Notes: generated from the sequence alone by a model not told the origin. 64,000 nucleotides of DNA from Cytobacillus firmus NBRC 15306 (GCF_001591465.1 NZ_BCUY01000001.1:62001-126000), one strand, 5' to 3'. Counted from the first letter of the stretch, positions 27,525 through 35,670 are shown. Program-made: numbers and translations.

Positions 27525-28591
27525 TAACGGCCGCCTCCAATCAGCTTCAGATATTCTTCTTTTTGCTGCTTGATTTGCCATGTAGGCTCAGCAAAGACAT
27601 AGTCAAAAATTACTGCAGGATCTGCAGGAGGAAAATCTTCCATTTCACCTACAGCTTTATCTATTTCAGCTGCTGCTTCCTCTTCTATTGCCATTTGCCA
27701 TTTCTCATCAAATATTCCCTCATTTTTCATCCAGCGCTCCAGCCTTAAAATAGGGTCAGTCTCCTGTCTTCTGCTATTGCTTTCCGATTGATCGCGGTAT
27801 TTGGATGGGTCATCTGCTGTAGTGTGAGCACCATATCTCCATGTCACAGCTTCAATTAGTGTCGGCCCTTCACCTTTACGGGCCCGCTCTAAGGCTTTCA
27901 GTGTTTCATAATAAACCATGAAAACATCATTCCCATCGATCCTGACTCCCGGAATATCATATGCCAGGGCTTTCTGGGCAATCGTTTTTGTATTCATCTG
28001 CTTCTCAAACGGAACTGAAATGGCGTATTGATTGTTCTGATTAAAAAAGACAACCGGAGCTTTAAATACGCTGGCGAAATTTAATCCTTCATGGAAATCT
28101 CCCTCTGAGGTGGCACCATCACCAAAATAAGCAATAGCAGCATTGGCAGTGCCTTTTTTCCTTTCTGCGAACGCAGCTCCTGCTGCATGAGGGATTTGTG
28201 TCGCAATCGGAATGCCTGGAGGGAAGATCTTCTTTCCGTCAGGCGGCACACACCCTTCATTTCTACCGTTCCAAAACAACAGGATGTTTCGCAGTGAGTG
28301 GCCAAAGGTCATAGCTGCTCCGTGGTCGCGATAGGTAGGAAACATCCAATCGCTCTCCCCCAGCGCAACAGCAGTTCCGACCTGGGAAGCCTCCTGACCT
28401 TCATAAGGAGCATATGTGCCTATCCTGCCCTGCCGCTGAAGTGAAATAGCTTTGCGGTCAAAAGTGCGGATTCTGACCATATGTCTATAAAACTCTTTTA
28501 CAAGCTTTTCATTTACTTTTTCTATATCTTCGGAATTGATGATCGTTCCATTTTCGTCCATTATTCGCCTGATCGGAAAGTGTTTTTCCAT
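27524..28591 (-). CDS. 2-oxoacid dehydrogenase E1 alpha subunit
   Basis: 355 residues. TPP-binding motif GDGATSEGDFHEGLNFASVF and FFNQNNQYAISVP, then the phosphorylation-loop-like YGAHTTADDPSKYRD. Decarboxylates a 2-oxoacid with E1 beta. ATG 28591 follows AAAGGGTGAGAAG; the 5' extension to 28642 lacks a ribosome site. It lies 73 bases downstream of phenylalanine dehydrogenase, with a possible internal promoter. By sequence it could be a branched-chain or pyruvate-type E1; by context the substrate could be phenylpyruvate. Confidence 0.93.
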   Translation of the reverse strand: MEKHFPIRRIMDENGTIINSEDIEKVNEKLVKEFYRHMVRIRTFDRKAISLQRQGRIGTYAPYEGQEASQVGTAVALGESDWMFPTYRDHGAAMTFGHSLRNILLFWNGRNEGCVPPDGKKIFPPGIPIATQIPHAAGAAFAERKKGTANAAIAYFGDGATSEGDFHEGLNFASVFKAPVVFFNQNNQYAISVPFEKQMNTKTIAQKALAYDIPGVRIDGNDVFMVYYETLKALERARKGEGPTLIEAVTWRYGAHTTADDPSKYRDQSESNSRRQETDPILRLERWMKNEGIFDEKWQMAIEEEAAAEIDKAVGEMEDFPPADPAVIFDYVFAEPTWQIKQQKEEYLKLIGGGR

Positions 28592-28628
28592 CTTCTCACC
28601 CTTTGGCTGGTAAATTATTTTAAGAACT

Positions 28629-28656
28629 TTTATACGGTACAAATATTGTTATCCAA
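28629..28656 (-). promoter_or_regulatory. possible internal promoter before E1 alpha
   Basis: TTGGAT (28651-28656) and TATAAA (28629-28634) on the minus strand, 16 nt apart, in the only sizeable gap of the operon. Confidence 0.35.
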
Positions 28657-28664
28657 GCAAAAAA

Positions 28665-29774
28665 TTAGGTTCTTACTGCCCACTTCGGGCGTTTCATATG
28701 GGAAAAAAAGCTGTTTCTGCGTGTGCGTGCTTCAATGCGGCTCTCGCAGAATTGGTTGGATGCTTCAACTGTTGTAATTCCATTTGCTTCAGCATGTTCG
28801 TAGATGTTCAGAAGAGAGTTATAAATAGCTTTCGTTTTGCGGAGTACCCTTTCTTTATTAGGTGTATATAATTCATCTGCAACCTGGATTAATCCCCCTG
28901 CATTTACAATATAATCGGGAGCGTATAAAATACCCTTATCTTTTAGGATTTGGCCATGGCGCATATCCATTAGCTGGTTATTGGCAGAGCCGACAATTGC
29001 TTTTACTTTAAGCAGGTCGATTGTGTCATCATTAATGATGCCGCCCAATGCACAAGGAACAAAAAAGTCTGCCTCGGCCTCATATATCTCATTGCTGGAT
29101 AAAACCTTCACACCGGCTCCAATTTCTTTCGCCTTGCTGAGGAGCTGGTCGATTGCCTGCTGGCTGATATCTGTCACAAATAAATCTGCCCCTTCTTCAA
29201 GCAGCCTTTCTGCGACTTTATATCCCACTTTGCCAAGTCCCTGAATGGCATAACTCTTGCCTGAAAGGTCGTCTGTTCCGCTCATTGCTTTATTTGTTGC
29301 CTGGAGGCCGTAAATAACACCCTGCGCTGTTGGTACAGAAGAATCCCCGCTTCCCCCATAAACCTCATCCACCCCCACAATGCAATTCGTTTCCTTTAGG
29401 GCATGAACGAAATCCTCTGTAGAAGTACCCATGTCTGTTCCTGTATAGAAGCGTCCGTTCAGTGATTCAACAAATTGGCCAAAAGCACGGAACAGCTCAG
29501 GTGTTTTATCTTTTAATGGATCCCCGATAATGACAGCCTTCCCGCCTCCGAAATCACAATCACTAGCCGCACATTTATAGGTCATGCCTTTTGATAATCG
29601 GAGGACATCCTCAAGGGCATCATCGACACTTTTGTATGGAAACATACGGCAGCCTCCCAATGCCGGTCCCAATCTAGTGCTGTGGATTGCGATGATTGCC
29701 TTTAAACCGGTAGATTCATCGTTGCAGAAAACGACTTGTTCATGATTTTTAATTTTTTGAAACATATCTGTCAT
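28665..29774 (-). CDS. phenylalanine dehydrogenase
   Basis: 369 residues of the Glu/Leu/Phe/Val dehydrogenase family. Deaminates L-phenylalanine to phenylpyruvate with NAD+. It matches phenylalanine dehydrogenase of B. badius closely as I recall it: [33 protein letters not shown], the catalytic Lys region [23 protein letters not shown] loop [13 protein letters not shown], and the ending [18 protein letters not shown]. Leucine dehydrogenase, the alternative, lacks this tail. Good ribosome site AAGGGGAG. First gene of an operon with the complete 2-oxoacid dehydrogenase complex, behind a cre site. Confidence 0.9.
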   Translation of the reverse strand: MTDMFQKIKNHEQVVFCNDESTGLKAIIAIHSTRLGPALGGCRMFPYKSVDDALEDVLRLSKGMTYKCAASDCDFGGGKAVIIGDPLKDKTPELFRAFGQFVESLNGRFYTGTDMGTSTEDFVHALKETNCIVGVDEVYGGSGDSSVPTAQGVIYGLQATNKAMSGTDDLSGKSYAIQGLGKVGYKVAERLLEEGADLFVTDISQQAIDQLLSKAKEIGAGVKVLSSNEIYEAEADFFVPCALGGIINDDTIDLLKVKAIVGSANNQLMDMRHGQILKDKGILYAPDYIVNAGGLIQVADELYTPNKERVLRKTKAIYNSLLNIYEHAEANGITTVEASNQFCESRIEARTRRNSFFSHMKRPKWAVRT

Positions 29775-29794
29775 TTCATTCTCCCCTTTATATA

Positions 29795-29808
29795 TGATAG
29801 CGCTTACA
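29795..29808 (-). promoter_or_regulatory. cre site (CcpA) upstream of phenylalanine dehydrogenase
   Basis: TGTAAGCGCTATCA on the minus strand agrees at every fixed position with TGWAANCGNTNWCA. It lies about 21 bases before the start codon, in the promoter or early leader, where CcpA binding would repress. Suggests the operon is shut off in the presence of preferred carbon. Confidence 0.75.
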
Positions 29809-29862
29809 ATAAAATTAAATTAAAATGCCTTTTTTTATTAAGGCTAAGATACTTCTATTCTC

Positions 29863-30252
29863 TTAGTCTCTCTTTAACAATTCTGCAATCCTGCTTTTCT
29901 TCAGAATCACCTGTTTGACTTCACCTTCGCCAGCAAGGTTTTCTCCATTATGGACGGCTACAGTTGAGTAAACTGCATTTCCTTCCAGCTTGGATACGGT
30001 AGCTGTTATAACAATGGGGGATCCTTCAGGTGACGGAGATAAATGCCTGGCAGAAACAGCTCCACCCATCCCTTCTTCTTCCTCATCCAAATAGGGGGTG
30101 ATCAGGAGTCGGGAGGCCCACTCCATGTGATAGATCATGGTTACTGTGGAATAGACAGGATGAATGACCTCTCCTTCAAATTGTGCGAACATTTCAGGTG
30201 AGACCACTGCACGGATAAATGCCTGGTTCCCAATTTGCAGCCCAGGTTTCAT
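29863..30252 (-). CDS. FlK-type hotdog thioesterase
   Basis: 129 residues, one hotdog domain. It resembles fluoroacetyl-CoA thioesterase FlK: PVYSTVTMIYHMEWASR and SARHLSPSPEG place Thr36, Glu44 and His70 where FlK has its Thr-Glu-His triad. Probably hydrolyses an acyl-CoA; the neighbourhood suggests aryl- or branched acyl-CoA, possibly relieving CoA trapping. GGGAGGGG ribosome site. Its own promoter carries the AACG-N9-CGTT-type operator shared with the phenylacetate genes. Confidence 0.78.
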   Translation of the reverse strand: MKPGLQIGNQAFIRAVVSPEMFAQFEGEVIHPVYSTVTMIYHMEWASRLLITPYLDEEEEGMGGAVSARHLSPSPEGSPIVITATVSKLEGNAVYSTVAVHNGENLAGEGEVKQVILKKSRIAELLKRD

Positions 30253-30282
30253 AACACCCCTCCCTTTTTGACTAAAAATATG

Positions 30283-30332
30283 TATGACGTTTATTTAACG
30301 ATATGATACCATTACGTTAAATGAATAGTCAA
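30283..30332 (-). promoter_or_regulatory. promoter and putative PaaX operator of the thioesterase gene
   Basis: Minus strand TTGACT -35 (30327-30332) and TATCAT -10 (30303-30308), 18-nt spacer. Overlapping the -10 and start region is ATCGTTAAATAAACGTC (30286-30302), with the two CG steps 11 apart as at the paaK, paaX and ABC-transporter promoters. Confidence 0.55.
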
Positions 30333-30374
30333 TAAATTGTAAAAACTTTAAAAATTCTTTTGATTTGTCGCATG

Positions 30375-30412
30375 TAAAAAGGATTAACCGGCAAATTGGC
30401 TAATCCTTTTTA
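30375..30412 (-). terminator. terminator of the ABC transporter operon
   Basis: Stem AAAAGGATTA / TAATCCTTTT, loop 14 nt, T-run on the minus strand after the ATPase stop. Confidence 0.75.
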
Positions 30413-30417
30413 TTATT

Positions 30418-31212
30418 TTAAGAAAGCAGTGCACGATCACTTGCCATTTTTGTTCCGCGGATTCGCTGAAATTCATTCAACAGCTGTTCAATTGTCAGAT
30501 GCTGTTTCTGTCCATCATCTACTTCAAGTATAATCTGGCCTTTATCCATCATAATCAGTCTGTTTCCTAAATCCAGCGCCTGCTGCATATTATGTGTGAC
30601 CATTAAGGTTGTTAAATTATACTTTTGAACAATTTCTTTTGTGAGATTTGTAATAAGCTCTGCACGTGCCGGGTCGAGGGCAGCTGTATGTTCATCCAGC
30701 AAAAGAATGGAAGGCTCTGTGAAGGTTGCCATTAATAATGAAAGTGCCTGCCGTTCTCCTCCTGATAATAAACCGACCTTAGCATTCAAACGGTTTTCAA
30801 GGCCAAGATGAAGGCTTTCAAGAACTTCACGGAAATAGTCTCTGCGCTTTTTCGTCACACCTTTTCGTAATGTTCTTGTTTTATTCCTTGAAAACGCCAT
30901 GGCCAGATTTTCTTCAATTGTCATGGACGGGGCAGTGCCAGCCATCGGATCCTGAAAAACCCTCCCAATAAGCTTTGCCCGGTTATATTCCGACATGCCT
31001 GTGACATTTTGACTGTCGATAAACACAGACCCGACATCAGGTATCATGACGCCCGAAATAATATTCATTAAAGTGGATTTCCCTGCCCCATTACTTCCGA
31101 TGACTGTGACAAAGTCTCCCTCATTCAATGTTAGATTGATCATATCAAGTGCAATCTTTTCATCTGGTGTCCCTTCATTGAAGACTTTATGAATCTGATT
31201 TAATTGCAGCAC
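30418..31212 (-). CDS. ABC transporter ATP-binding protein, TrpZ-like
   Basis: 264 residues, a single ABC domain. Walker A GSNGAGKST, signature LLSGGERQALSLL, Walker B ILLLDEHTAALDP, H-loop LMVTHNMQQAL. The LDEHTAALDP variant (His instead of Pro) is common in this transporter class. Start is GTG 31212 preceded by AAAGGGTGAG and overlapping the permease gene by 26 bases. Energises the permease and binding protein encoded upstream. Confidence 0.92.
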   Translation of the reverse strand: MLQLNQIHKVFNEGTPDEKIALDMINLTLNEGDFVTVIGSNGAGKSTLMNIISGVMIPDVGSVFIDSQNVTGMSEYNRAKLIGRVFQDPMAGTAPSMTIEENLAMAFSRNKTRTLRKGVTKKRRDYFREVLESLHLGLENRLNAKVGLLSGGERQALSLLMATFTEPSILLLDEHTAALDPARAELITNLTKEIVQKYNLTTLMVTHNMQQALDLGNRLIMMDKGQIILEVDDGQKQHLTIEQLLNEFQRIRGTKMASDRALLS

Positions 31213-32218
31213 CAGTCTCACCCTTTCTGCCTGATGGCAATTCACTTATGTTCATGCTTCCTGCCAATCTCTTAGCTTTCCGTTTCTTCTCCTTCGTGCG
31301 GTGAATAATCTTCGGCATTATTAATGCAAGGATGACGATAGTTGCTGTAATCAGCTTCATATCACCCGGCTCAAGGAACTCTACCCTTAGCGCCATGGTA
31401 ACCACGATACGATAGATAATTGCTCCGCCAATGACCGCTAAAGTCGTTCTGGCAATTGTTTTTGTTCCAAACAATGCTTCACCGATAATAACTGAAGCCA
31501 GTCCGATAATAATCATTCCGATACCCATACCAACATCGGCGAATCCGCCCTGCTGAGCAATCAGTGCTCCTGAGAAAGCGACCATTGCATTGGAAAGGCC
31601 TAGCCCCAAAATCACCATCATGTTGGTATTGGCAGAAAGACTGCGGATCATCCTCTTGTTGTCACCAGTAGCCCTTAAAGCTAAACCAATCTCAGTCTGA
31701 AGAAAGCGATCTGTCAAAAATTTTATAGCCAATGTGACAACCAGCATAAAGAGAATAATGCCCCATGTTCTCGGGAGGCTGTCGCCCAGCCCTACCATGG
31801 ACAAAATAGCATTGAAAAAAGAATCGATTCCTGTTTTATCCCAAAAATCTCTTACATGTGTAATGGCTGTTTCTGTGTTCAGGAGAGGAACATTCGATTT
31901 ACCCATGATACGAAGATTTATCGAATACAAGGCAATCATCATCAGGATTCCAGATAACAGAGCATTAATTTTTCCAAAAGTATGAATAATACCCGTTAGG
32001 CAGCCGGCAATAAAGCCAGCAAATAATGCAGTGACCGTAGCAAGAAAAGGATTAGCCCCGCTGACAATCATGGTTGCAGCTACAGCTGCTCCAGTCACAA
32101 AGCTTCCATCGACCGTTAAATCCGGAAAGTCCAGTACCCTGAACGAAAGATATACTCCAAGTGCCATAATTGCGTAGATAATCCCTGACTCGAATGCACC
32201 GAATATCGCTGTAAACAC
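31187..32218 (-). CDS. ABC transporter permease, TrpY-like
   Basis: 343 residues with 8-9 membrane segments, of the BPD_transp_2 (branched-chain/ribose-type) permease family: ALGVYLSFRVLDFPDLTVDG, IGLALRATGDNKRMIRSLSA and GLGLSNAMVAFSGALIAQQG are its landmarks. Start is GTG 32218 behind AAAGGGTG. Forms the membrane channel of the importer with the ATPase at 30418. Substrate is probably an amino acid or aromatic compound (see findings). Confidence 0.92.
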   Translation of the reverse strand: MFTAIFGAFESGIIYAIMALGVYLSFRVLDFPDLTVDGSFVTGAAVAATMIVSGANPFLATVTALFAGFIAGCLTGIIHTFGKINALLSGILMMIALYSINLRIMGKSNVPLLNTETAITHVRDFWDKTGIDSFFNAILSMVGLGDSLPRTWGIILFMLVVTLAIKFLTDRFLQTEIGLALRATGDNKRMIRSLSANTNMMVILGLGLSNAMVAFSGALIAQQGGFADVGMGIGMIIIGLASVIIGEALFGTKTIARTTLAVIGGAIIYRIVVTMALRVEFLEPGDMKLITATIVILALIMPKIIHRTKEKKRKAKRLAGSMNISELPSGRKGETGAAIKSDS

Positions 32219-32251
32219 TAAGAATCACACCCTTTATTTTGTTTTAGCTTA

Positions 32252-32289
32252 AAAAGCAGCCGGCCGGATATTTGCATTTCCAGCCGGCG
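32252..32289 (-). terminator. attenuating hairpin between binding protein and permease genes
   Basis: Stem GCCGGCTGGA / TCCGGCCGGC (one mismatch) then TGCTTTTT on the minus strand. Such hairpins commonly lower expression of permease relative to binding protein. Confidence 0.6.
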
Positions 32290-32296
32290 GATTTTC

Positions 32297-33307
32297 CTAC
32301 TCTTCATGGAACTCTGCGAAATCAGCCCATTCCTCTTTTACTTCCAGTCCCTGTGCTTCAGCTGCTTTTTTATTGATGACCAGTTTCAGGCTTCCAGGAA
32401 GCTCAATCGGAATTTCAGAAGGCTTTTTGTTTCCTTTTAAGATCTCAGCTGCCATTTTGCCTGTCTGGTAACCAAGATCAAAGTAGTTGAATCCGCTGGC
32501 TGCTATAGCTCCGCGTTTCATGGAATCAAGCTCACCCACGAATAAAGGAATTTTTTTGCTGTCAGCGACAGAGATAACCGATTCCAACGCAGACACAACT
32601 GTATTATCCGTAGGGATATAGATGGCATCCACCCTTCCAACAAGGGAGTCGGCAGCCTGTTTTACTTCTGCAGAGGTTGAAACAGAGGCTTCAACAATCT
32701 TGGCTCCTTTTGGTTCTGCAAGATCTTTAACCTGTTTAACCTGAACCTCGGAATTTTGCTCTCCGGAATTGTAGATGATGCCAATATTTTTAACACCCGC
32801 TTCATCAATCATAAAATCAATCGTTTTTGACGTTCCTTCCGGGTGGTTATCTGTTGTGCCTGTAATATTGTCTCCAGGCTGATCAAATGATTTAACAAGA
32901 CCGGCTCCAACCGGGTCTGTAACAGATGTAAAGAGAATCGGAATATCTTTAGTCGCATTAAGAGCACTAACAGCACTTGGAGTAGCATTTGCAAAAATCA
33001 TATCTACTTTATCACCGACAAAATTATTAGCGATCGTCTGTGTATTGTTCATATCCGCCTGAGCATTTTGGAAATCAAATTTTACATTATCGCCTTCTTT
33101 AAATCCCTCATCTTCCAAAGCTTTTTTAAATCCTTCTGTCGCTGCATCCAGAGAAGGATGCTCGACAAATTGTGTAATGCCAATTGTGTACTGCTTCTTT
33201 TCATTGCCTTCTGAAGAAGAACCACTGGATTTCTCCTGTCCGCAGCCATTCAAAACAAGCATGCCTGCAGCCATTAATAAAGAAAAAGCTTTCAACGATT
33301 TTTTCAT
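32297..33307 (-). CDS. ABC transporter substrate-binding lipoprotein, TrpX-like
   Basis: 336 residues. Lipoprotein signal with lipobox LVLNGC (Cys about 22), then a periplasmic-binding fold of the ABC_sub_bind (DUF534, TrpX) family: YTIGITQFVEHPSLDAATEG, DMIFANATPSAVSALNATKD, DIPILFTSVTDPVGAGLV and PDNTVVSALESV-type IPTDNTVVSALES. TrpX members in streptococci are linked to tryptophan. AGGGGGT ribosome site. Own promoter with the shared palindrome, so the importer seems to be under the phenylacetate-pathway regulator. Confidence 0.93.
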   Translation of the reverse strand: MKKSLKAFSLLMAAGMLVLNGCGQEKSSGSSSEGNEKKQYTIGITQFVEHPSLDAATEGFKKALEDEGFKEGDNVKFDFQNAQADMNNTQTIANNFVGDKVDMIFANATPSAVSALNATKDIPILFTSVTDPVGAGLVKSFDQPGDNITGTTDNHPEGTSKTIDFMIDEAGVKNIGIIYNSGEQNSEVQVKQVKDLAEPKGAKIVEASVSTSAEVKQAADSLVGRVDAIYIPTDNTVVSALESVISVADSKKIPLFVGELDSMKRGAIAASGFNYFDLGYQTGKMAAEILKGNKKPSEIPIELPGSLKLVINKKAAEAQGLEVKEEWADFAEFHEE

Positions 33308-33432
33308 TATATGACCCCCTATACTACTTTATTTAACTATCAGCTTGCTGATAGCTTACACACCTTATGTATACGCTTACACATTGAAGCATATAAATGG
33401 TTTTTATCATTTATATGATATTTACTTTAGAT

Positions 33433-33479
33433 ATCGTAAATACAACGTTATATTATCACCCAGAACCCGAGAGTGTCAA
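33433..33479 (-). promoter_or_regulatory. promoter and putative PaaX operator of the ABC transporter
   Basis: Minus strand TTGACA -35 (33474-33479) and TAATAT -10 (33450-33455), 18-nt spacer. Immediately downstream is AACGTTGTATTTACGAT (33433-33449), the shared AACG-N9-CGNT element. Confidence 0.65.
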
Positions 33480-33522
33480 TAATATTCTAAAAATTTGATA
33501 TATTTTAATAAATCATCTTTAT

Positions 33523-33556
33523 AAAAAAGCAAGCAGGTGTTTAAAACCTGCTTGCT
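33523..33556 (-). terminator. terminator of the nitronate-monooxygenase-like gene
   Basis: Perfect 11-bp stem AGCAAGCAGGT / ACCTGCTTGCT followed by T6 on the minus strand. Confidence 0.9.
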
Positions 33557-34505
33557 AGTTTAATAGATTCTTAGCCTTTTGGAGCTGAAGATCAGCATCC
33601 TCTATCATCTTATCCAAGAGCTCCTTTACGCTCGGCAGATCGGAAATCAGGCCAGCTATCTGGCCGCTGTTCATAAAACCTTCGTCACCGTTTCCATTTA
33701 TCGCTCCAATTTTATGATAGTCTTCAGAAGTGAGTTTATTAAACTCATCAATAGAAATTCCTTGTTTTTCGTAACCTAATAATTTATTGGCATAACCGGT
33801 GGAAAGAACTCTTCGAATTCTGCCTACTGAACGTCCCACTATAAGTGTTTCATGATCAGATGCTTCAATGATTTTCTTTTTATATTCCGGATGAAATGGC
33901 GCTTCTTTGGTTGCTATGAATCTGGTGCCCATTTGAACACCGCTCGCCCCCAGTGCAAGCATGGCAGCAAGCCCTTTGCCATCGCCGATTCCTCCTGCTG
34001 CCACTACCGGGACTGCGACATTGCCTATTATTTGAGGAATCAATACGAGTGTAGTCGTTTCAAGAGCACTATTGATTCCAGCTGCCTCATACCCTTCCGC
34101 GGCAATGATATCAGCTCCTGCTGCCTCTGCTTTCAACGCCTGTCTTACGGAAGCAGCAACAGTTATGACCTTCACCTCATTTTCATGAAGCTTTGGAATA
34201 AAAGGAGCAGGGTTTCCGGCCGAAAGGGAAACTGCAGGAACCTTATGCTTAATGACAAGAGAAAGAATTTCCTTTACATATGGGGAGACACTTAATGCGA
34301 TGTTAACAGCAAATGGCTTATCTGTTAAACTCTTAGTTTCCTCAATTATTCTTTCAACATCCTCAGGAGGCATTGTTCCTGCTCCAATCGTGCCAAGCCC
34401 GCCGGCTTCCGAAACGGCCGCTGTTAAAATGGCATTGCTGATATTCCCCATGCCGCCCTGAATAATTGGATATTTAATATTTAATATGTCTGTTAATCTA
34501 TTCAA
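33555..34505 (-). CDS. nitronate monooxygenase / 2-nitropropane dioxygenase family flavoprotein
   Basis: 316 residues, FMN TIM barrel of the NMO/FabK family: YPIIQGGMGNISNAILTAA, GTIGAGTM, VVAAGGIGDGKGLAAMLALG and GVQMGTRFIATKE. These enzymes oxidise nitronates or (FabK) reduce enoyl-ACP. Its place beside paaX and its weak copy of the shared operator suggest a part in aromatic catabolism, where an enoyl-CoA reductase or oxygenase role is conceivable. Specific activity is unknown. GAAGGAGG ribosome site. Confidence 0.88.
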   Translation of the reverse strand: MNRLTDILNIKYPIIQGGMGNISNAILTAAVSEAGGLGTIGAGTMPPEDVERIIEETKSLTDKPFAVNIALSVSPYVKEILSLVIKHKVPAVSLSAGNPAPFIPKLHENEVKVITVAASVRQALKAEAAGADIIAAEGYEAAGINSALETTTLVLIPQIIGNVAVPVVAAGGIGDGKGLAAMLALGASGVQMGTRFIATKEAPFHPEYKKKIIEASDHETLIVGRSVGRIRRVLSTGYANKLLGYEKQGISIDEFNKLTSEDYHKIGAINGNGDEGFMNSGQIAGLISDLPSVKELLDKMIEDADLQLQKAKNLLN

Positions 34506-34517
34506 TAAAATTCCTCC

Positions 34518-34534
34518 TTCGTTAAAATAATGTT
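34518..34534 (-). promoter_or_regulatory. degenerate copy of the shared operator
   Basis: AACATTATTTTAACGAA on the minus strand in the TATAAC -10 region of the NMO-like gene. It keeps AAC-N10-CGA and flanking TAT but one CG step is CA. Confidence 0.35.
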
Positions 34535-34570
34535 ATACTAATCTCAATAGTTTGACAATTGGAGAAATAC

Positions 34571-34618
34571 AAAAAAAGAGCCATCCTGCTTCCTTTGCAG
34601 AAGAATGGCTCTTTTTTT
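34571..34618 (-). terminator. terminator of paaX
   Basis: Long imperfect stem AAAGAGCCAT / ATGGCTCTTT with A7 and T7 flanks. Confidence 0.88.
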
Positions 34619-35492
34619 ACTCAACCATGTAAGGGTGATTTAATGCGTCATAATCAGCATCTCTGTTTTTCAGTTCATTTCCTTCTTTAAAAACACTTTC
34701 AAAGAATCTGGATGCGGGTTCTGCCAGCTCTTTATAATATTCACTGAATAACGCAGCAGCATGACTGCCCAGCCACTTATCAGGCAGAAGCTCTTCAGGC
34801 AGACCAGGGTCCACAAATAGGAACTTCCGGTATTCATGCACAAGCTTCGTTCTTTCTACGAAACATTCTGCATCAGTCATATTTCCCTTCAGAATCTTAT
34901 TTCTATCAATTATATATTTCTGGCTGTATTGAGAAATAAACTCCTGGTATTTTTCATTGATTTCTGTCAGGTTCCAGCTTTTTTCTACAATTTCGATATT
35001 TTTATGCGGACCTGCATAACGGGCAATAAAGAAATCCACATAGTTGGCAATATCATATTTCTCGATCAAATCAAATACTTGTTTCTCGAGATTATTAGCA
35101 GAGATCCAGCAGCTGCTGGACATGGATCCAAAACCGCTCCATACAAGCTCCTTGCGCAATTCATCCCTCACATTGCGTATTTCCTCCGGAATGGTATACA
35201 TAAGGATGCGCCACTCGCCATCCCACTCCTCAGGCTTTAATTTAAAAATACGCTTAGCCGCTTCCTCAATCCTTTTCTGGCCTCTTGGCGTTAATGAATA
35301 ATAGCTTTTATTGCCGATCTTTTCTGCGCTTACCCAGCCCTGCTTATTCATTCTTGAAATAGCCGCTCTGACGGACTGGTCATTATGCCCGAACTCACTT
35401 AAAAGCTTTATAAGACTGCCGATCCAAATTTTGCTTCCATAATGTGTAATATAATCACCATAAAGTGTGAAAATCATTGATCTCGTATTCAA
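34617..35492 (-). CDS. paaX: phenylacetic acid degradation repressor PaaX
   Basis: 291 residues with the PaaX layout: N-terminal winged-helix DNA-binding part (about 1-90; HNDQSVRAAISRMNKQGWVS is the recognition region), a middle PaaX domain (EEWDGEWRILMYTIPEEIRN) and a C-terminal domain (YRKFLFVDPGLPEELLPDKW). PaaX represses paa genes until phenylacetyl-CoA binds. Start TTG 35492 behind GAAGGCAAG. Its own promoter region has an AACG-N9-CGTT palindrome, suggesting self-regulation. Confidence 0.94.
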   Translation of the reverse strand: MNTRSMIFTLYGDYITHYGSKIWIGSLIKLLSEFGHNDQSVRAAISRMNKQGWVSAEKIGNKSYYSLTPRGQKRIEEAAKRIFKLKPEEWDGEWRILMYTIPEEIRNVRDELRKELVWSGFGSMSSSCWISANNLEKQVFDLIEKYDIANYVDFFIARYAGPHKNIEIVEKSWNLTEINEKYQEFISQYSQKYIIDRNKILKGNMTDAECFVERTKLVHEYRKFLFVDPGLPEELLPDKWLGSHAAALFSEYYKELAEPASRFFESVFKEGNELKNRDADYDALNHPYMVE

Positions 35493-35525
35493 CTTGCCTT
35501 CATCCTCATTTCATCATGTCGGTTG

Positions 35526-35542
35526 AACGGATAGTTTTCGTT
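35526..35542 (-). promoter_or_regulatory. putative PaaX operator at the paaX promoter
   Basis: AACGAAAACTATCCGTT, an exact AACG-N9-CGTT, located 34 bases upstream of the paaX start and directly downstream of a TAATAT -10-like element. Confidence 0.6.
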
Positions 35543-35636
35543 ATATATTATTGTACTAAAATTAGGCAGTTTTGAAAATACTTTTTCGGCATACTAAATA
35601 ATTGCCTTCCTGCTTCCACGCTAAAATCGTTAAGAG

Positions 35637-35670
35637 CATTAAAAACCATAGAGTATAATGCCTCTATGGT
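35637..35670 (-). terminator. terminator of the paa operon
   Basis: Stem ACCATAGAG / CTCTATGGT with 8-nt loop, TTTTTAAT on the minus strand; overlaps the paaJ stop codon. Confidence 0.85.

Noticed and set aside
27525..27581. N-terminal extension of E1 beta into the E1 alpha gene
   Set aside because: GGAGGCGG directly precedes the ATG at 27524 that overlaps the E1 alpha stop; the extension is the end of the upstream gene read in another frame.
28665..29774. Leucine dehydrogenase for the PheDH gene
   Set aside because: The CRMFPY segment and the RRNSFF...KPKW-type tail fit phenylalanine dehydrogenase; the context of aromatic genes agrees.
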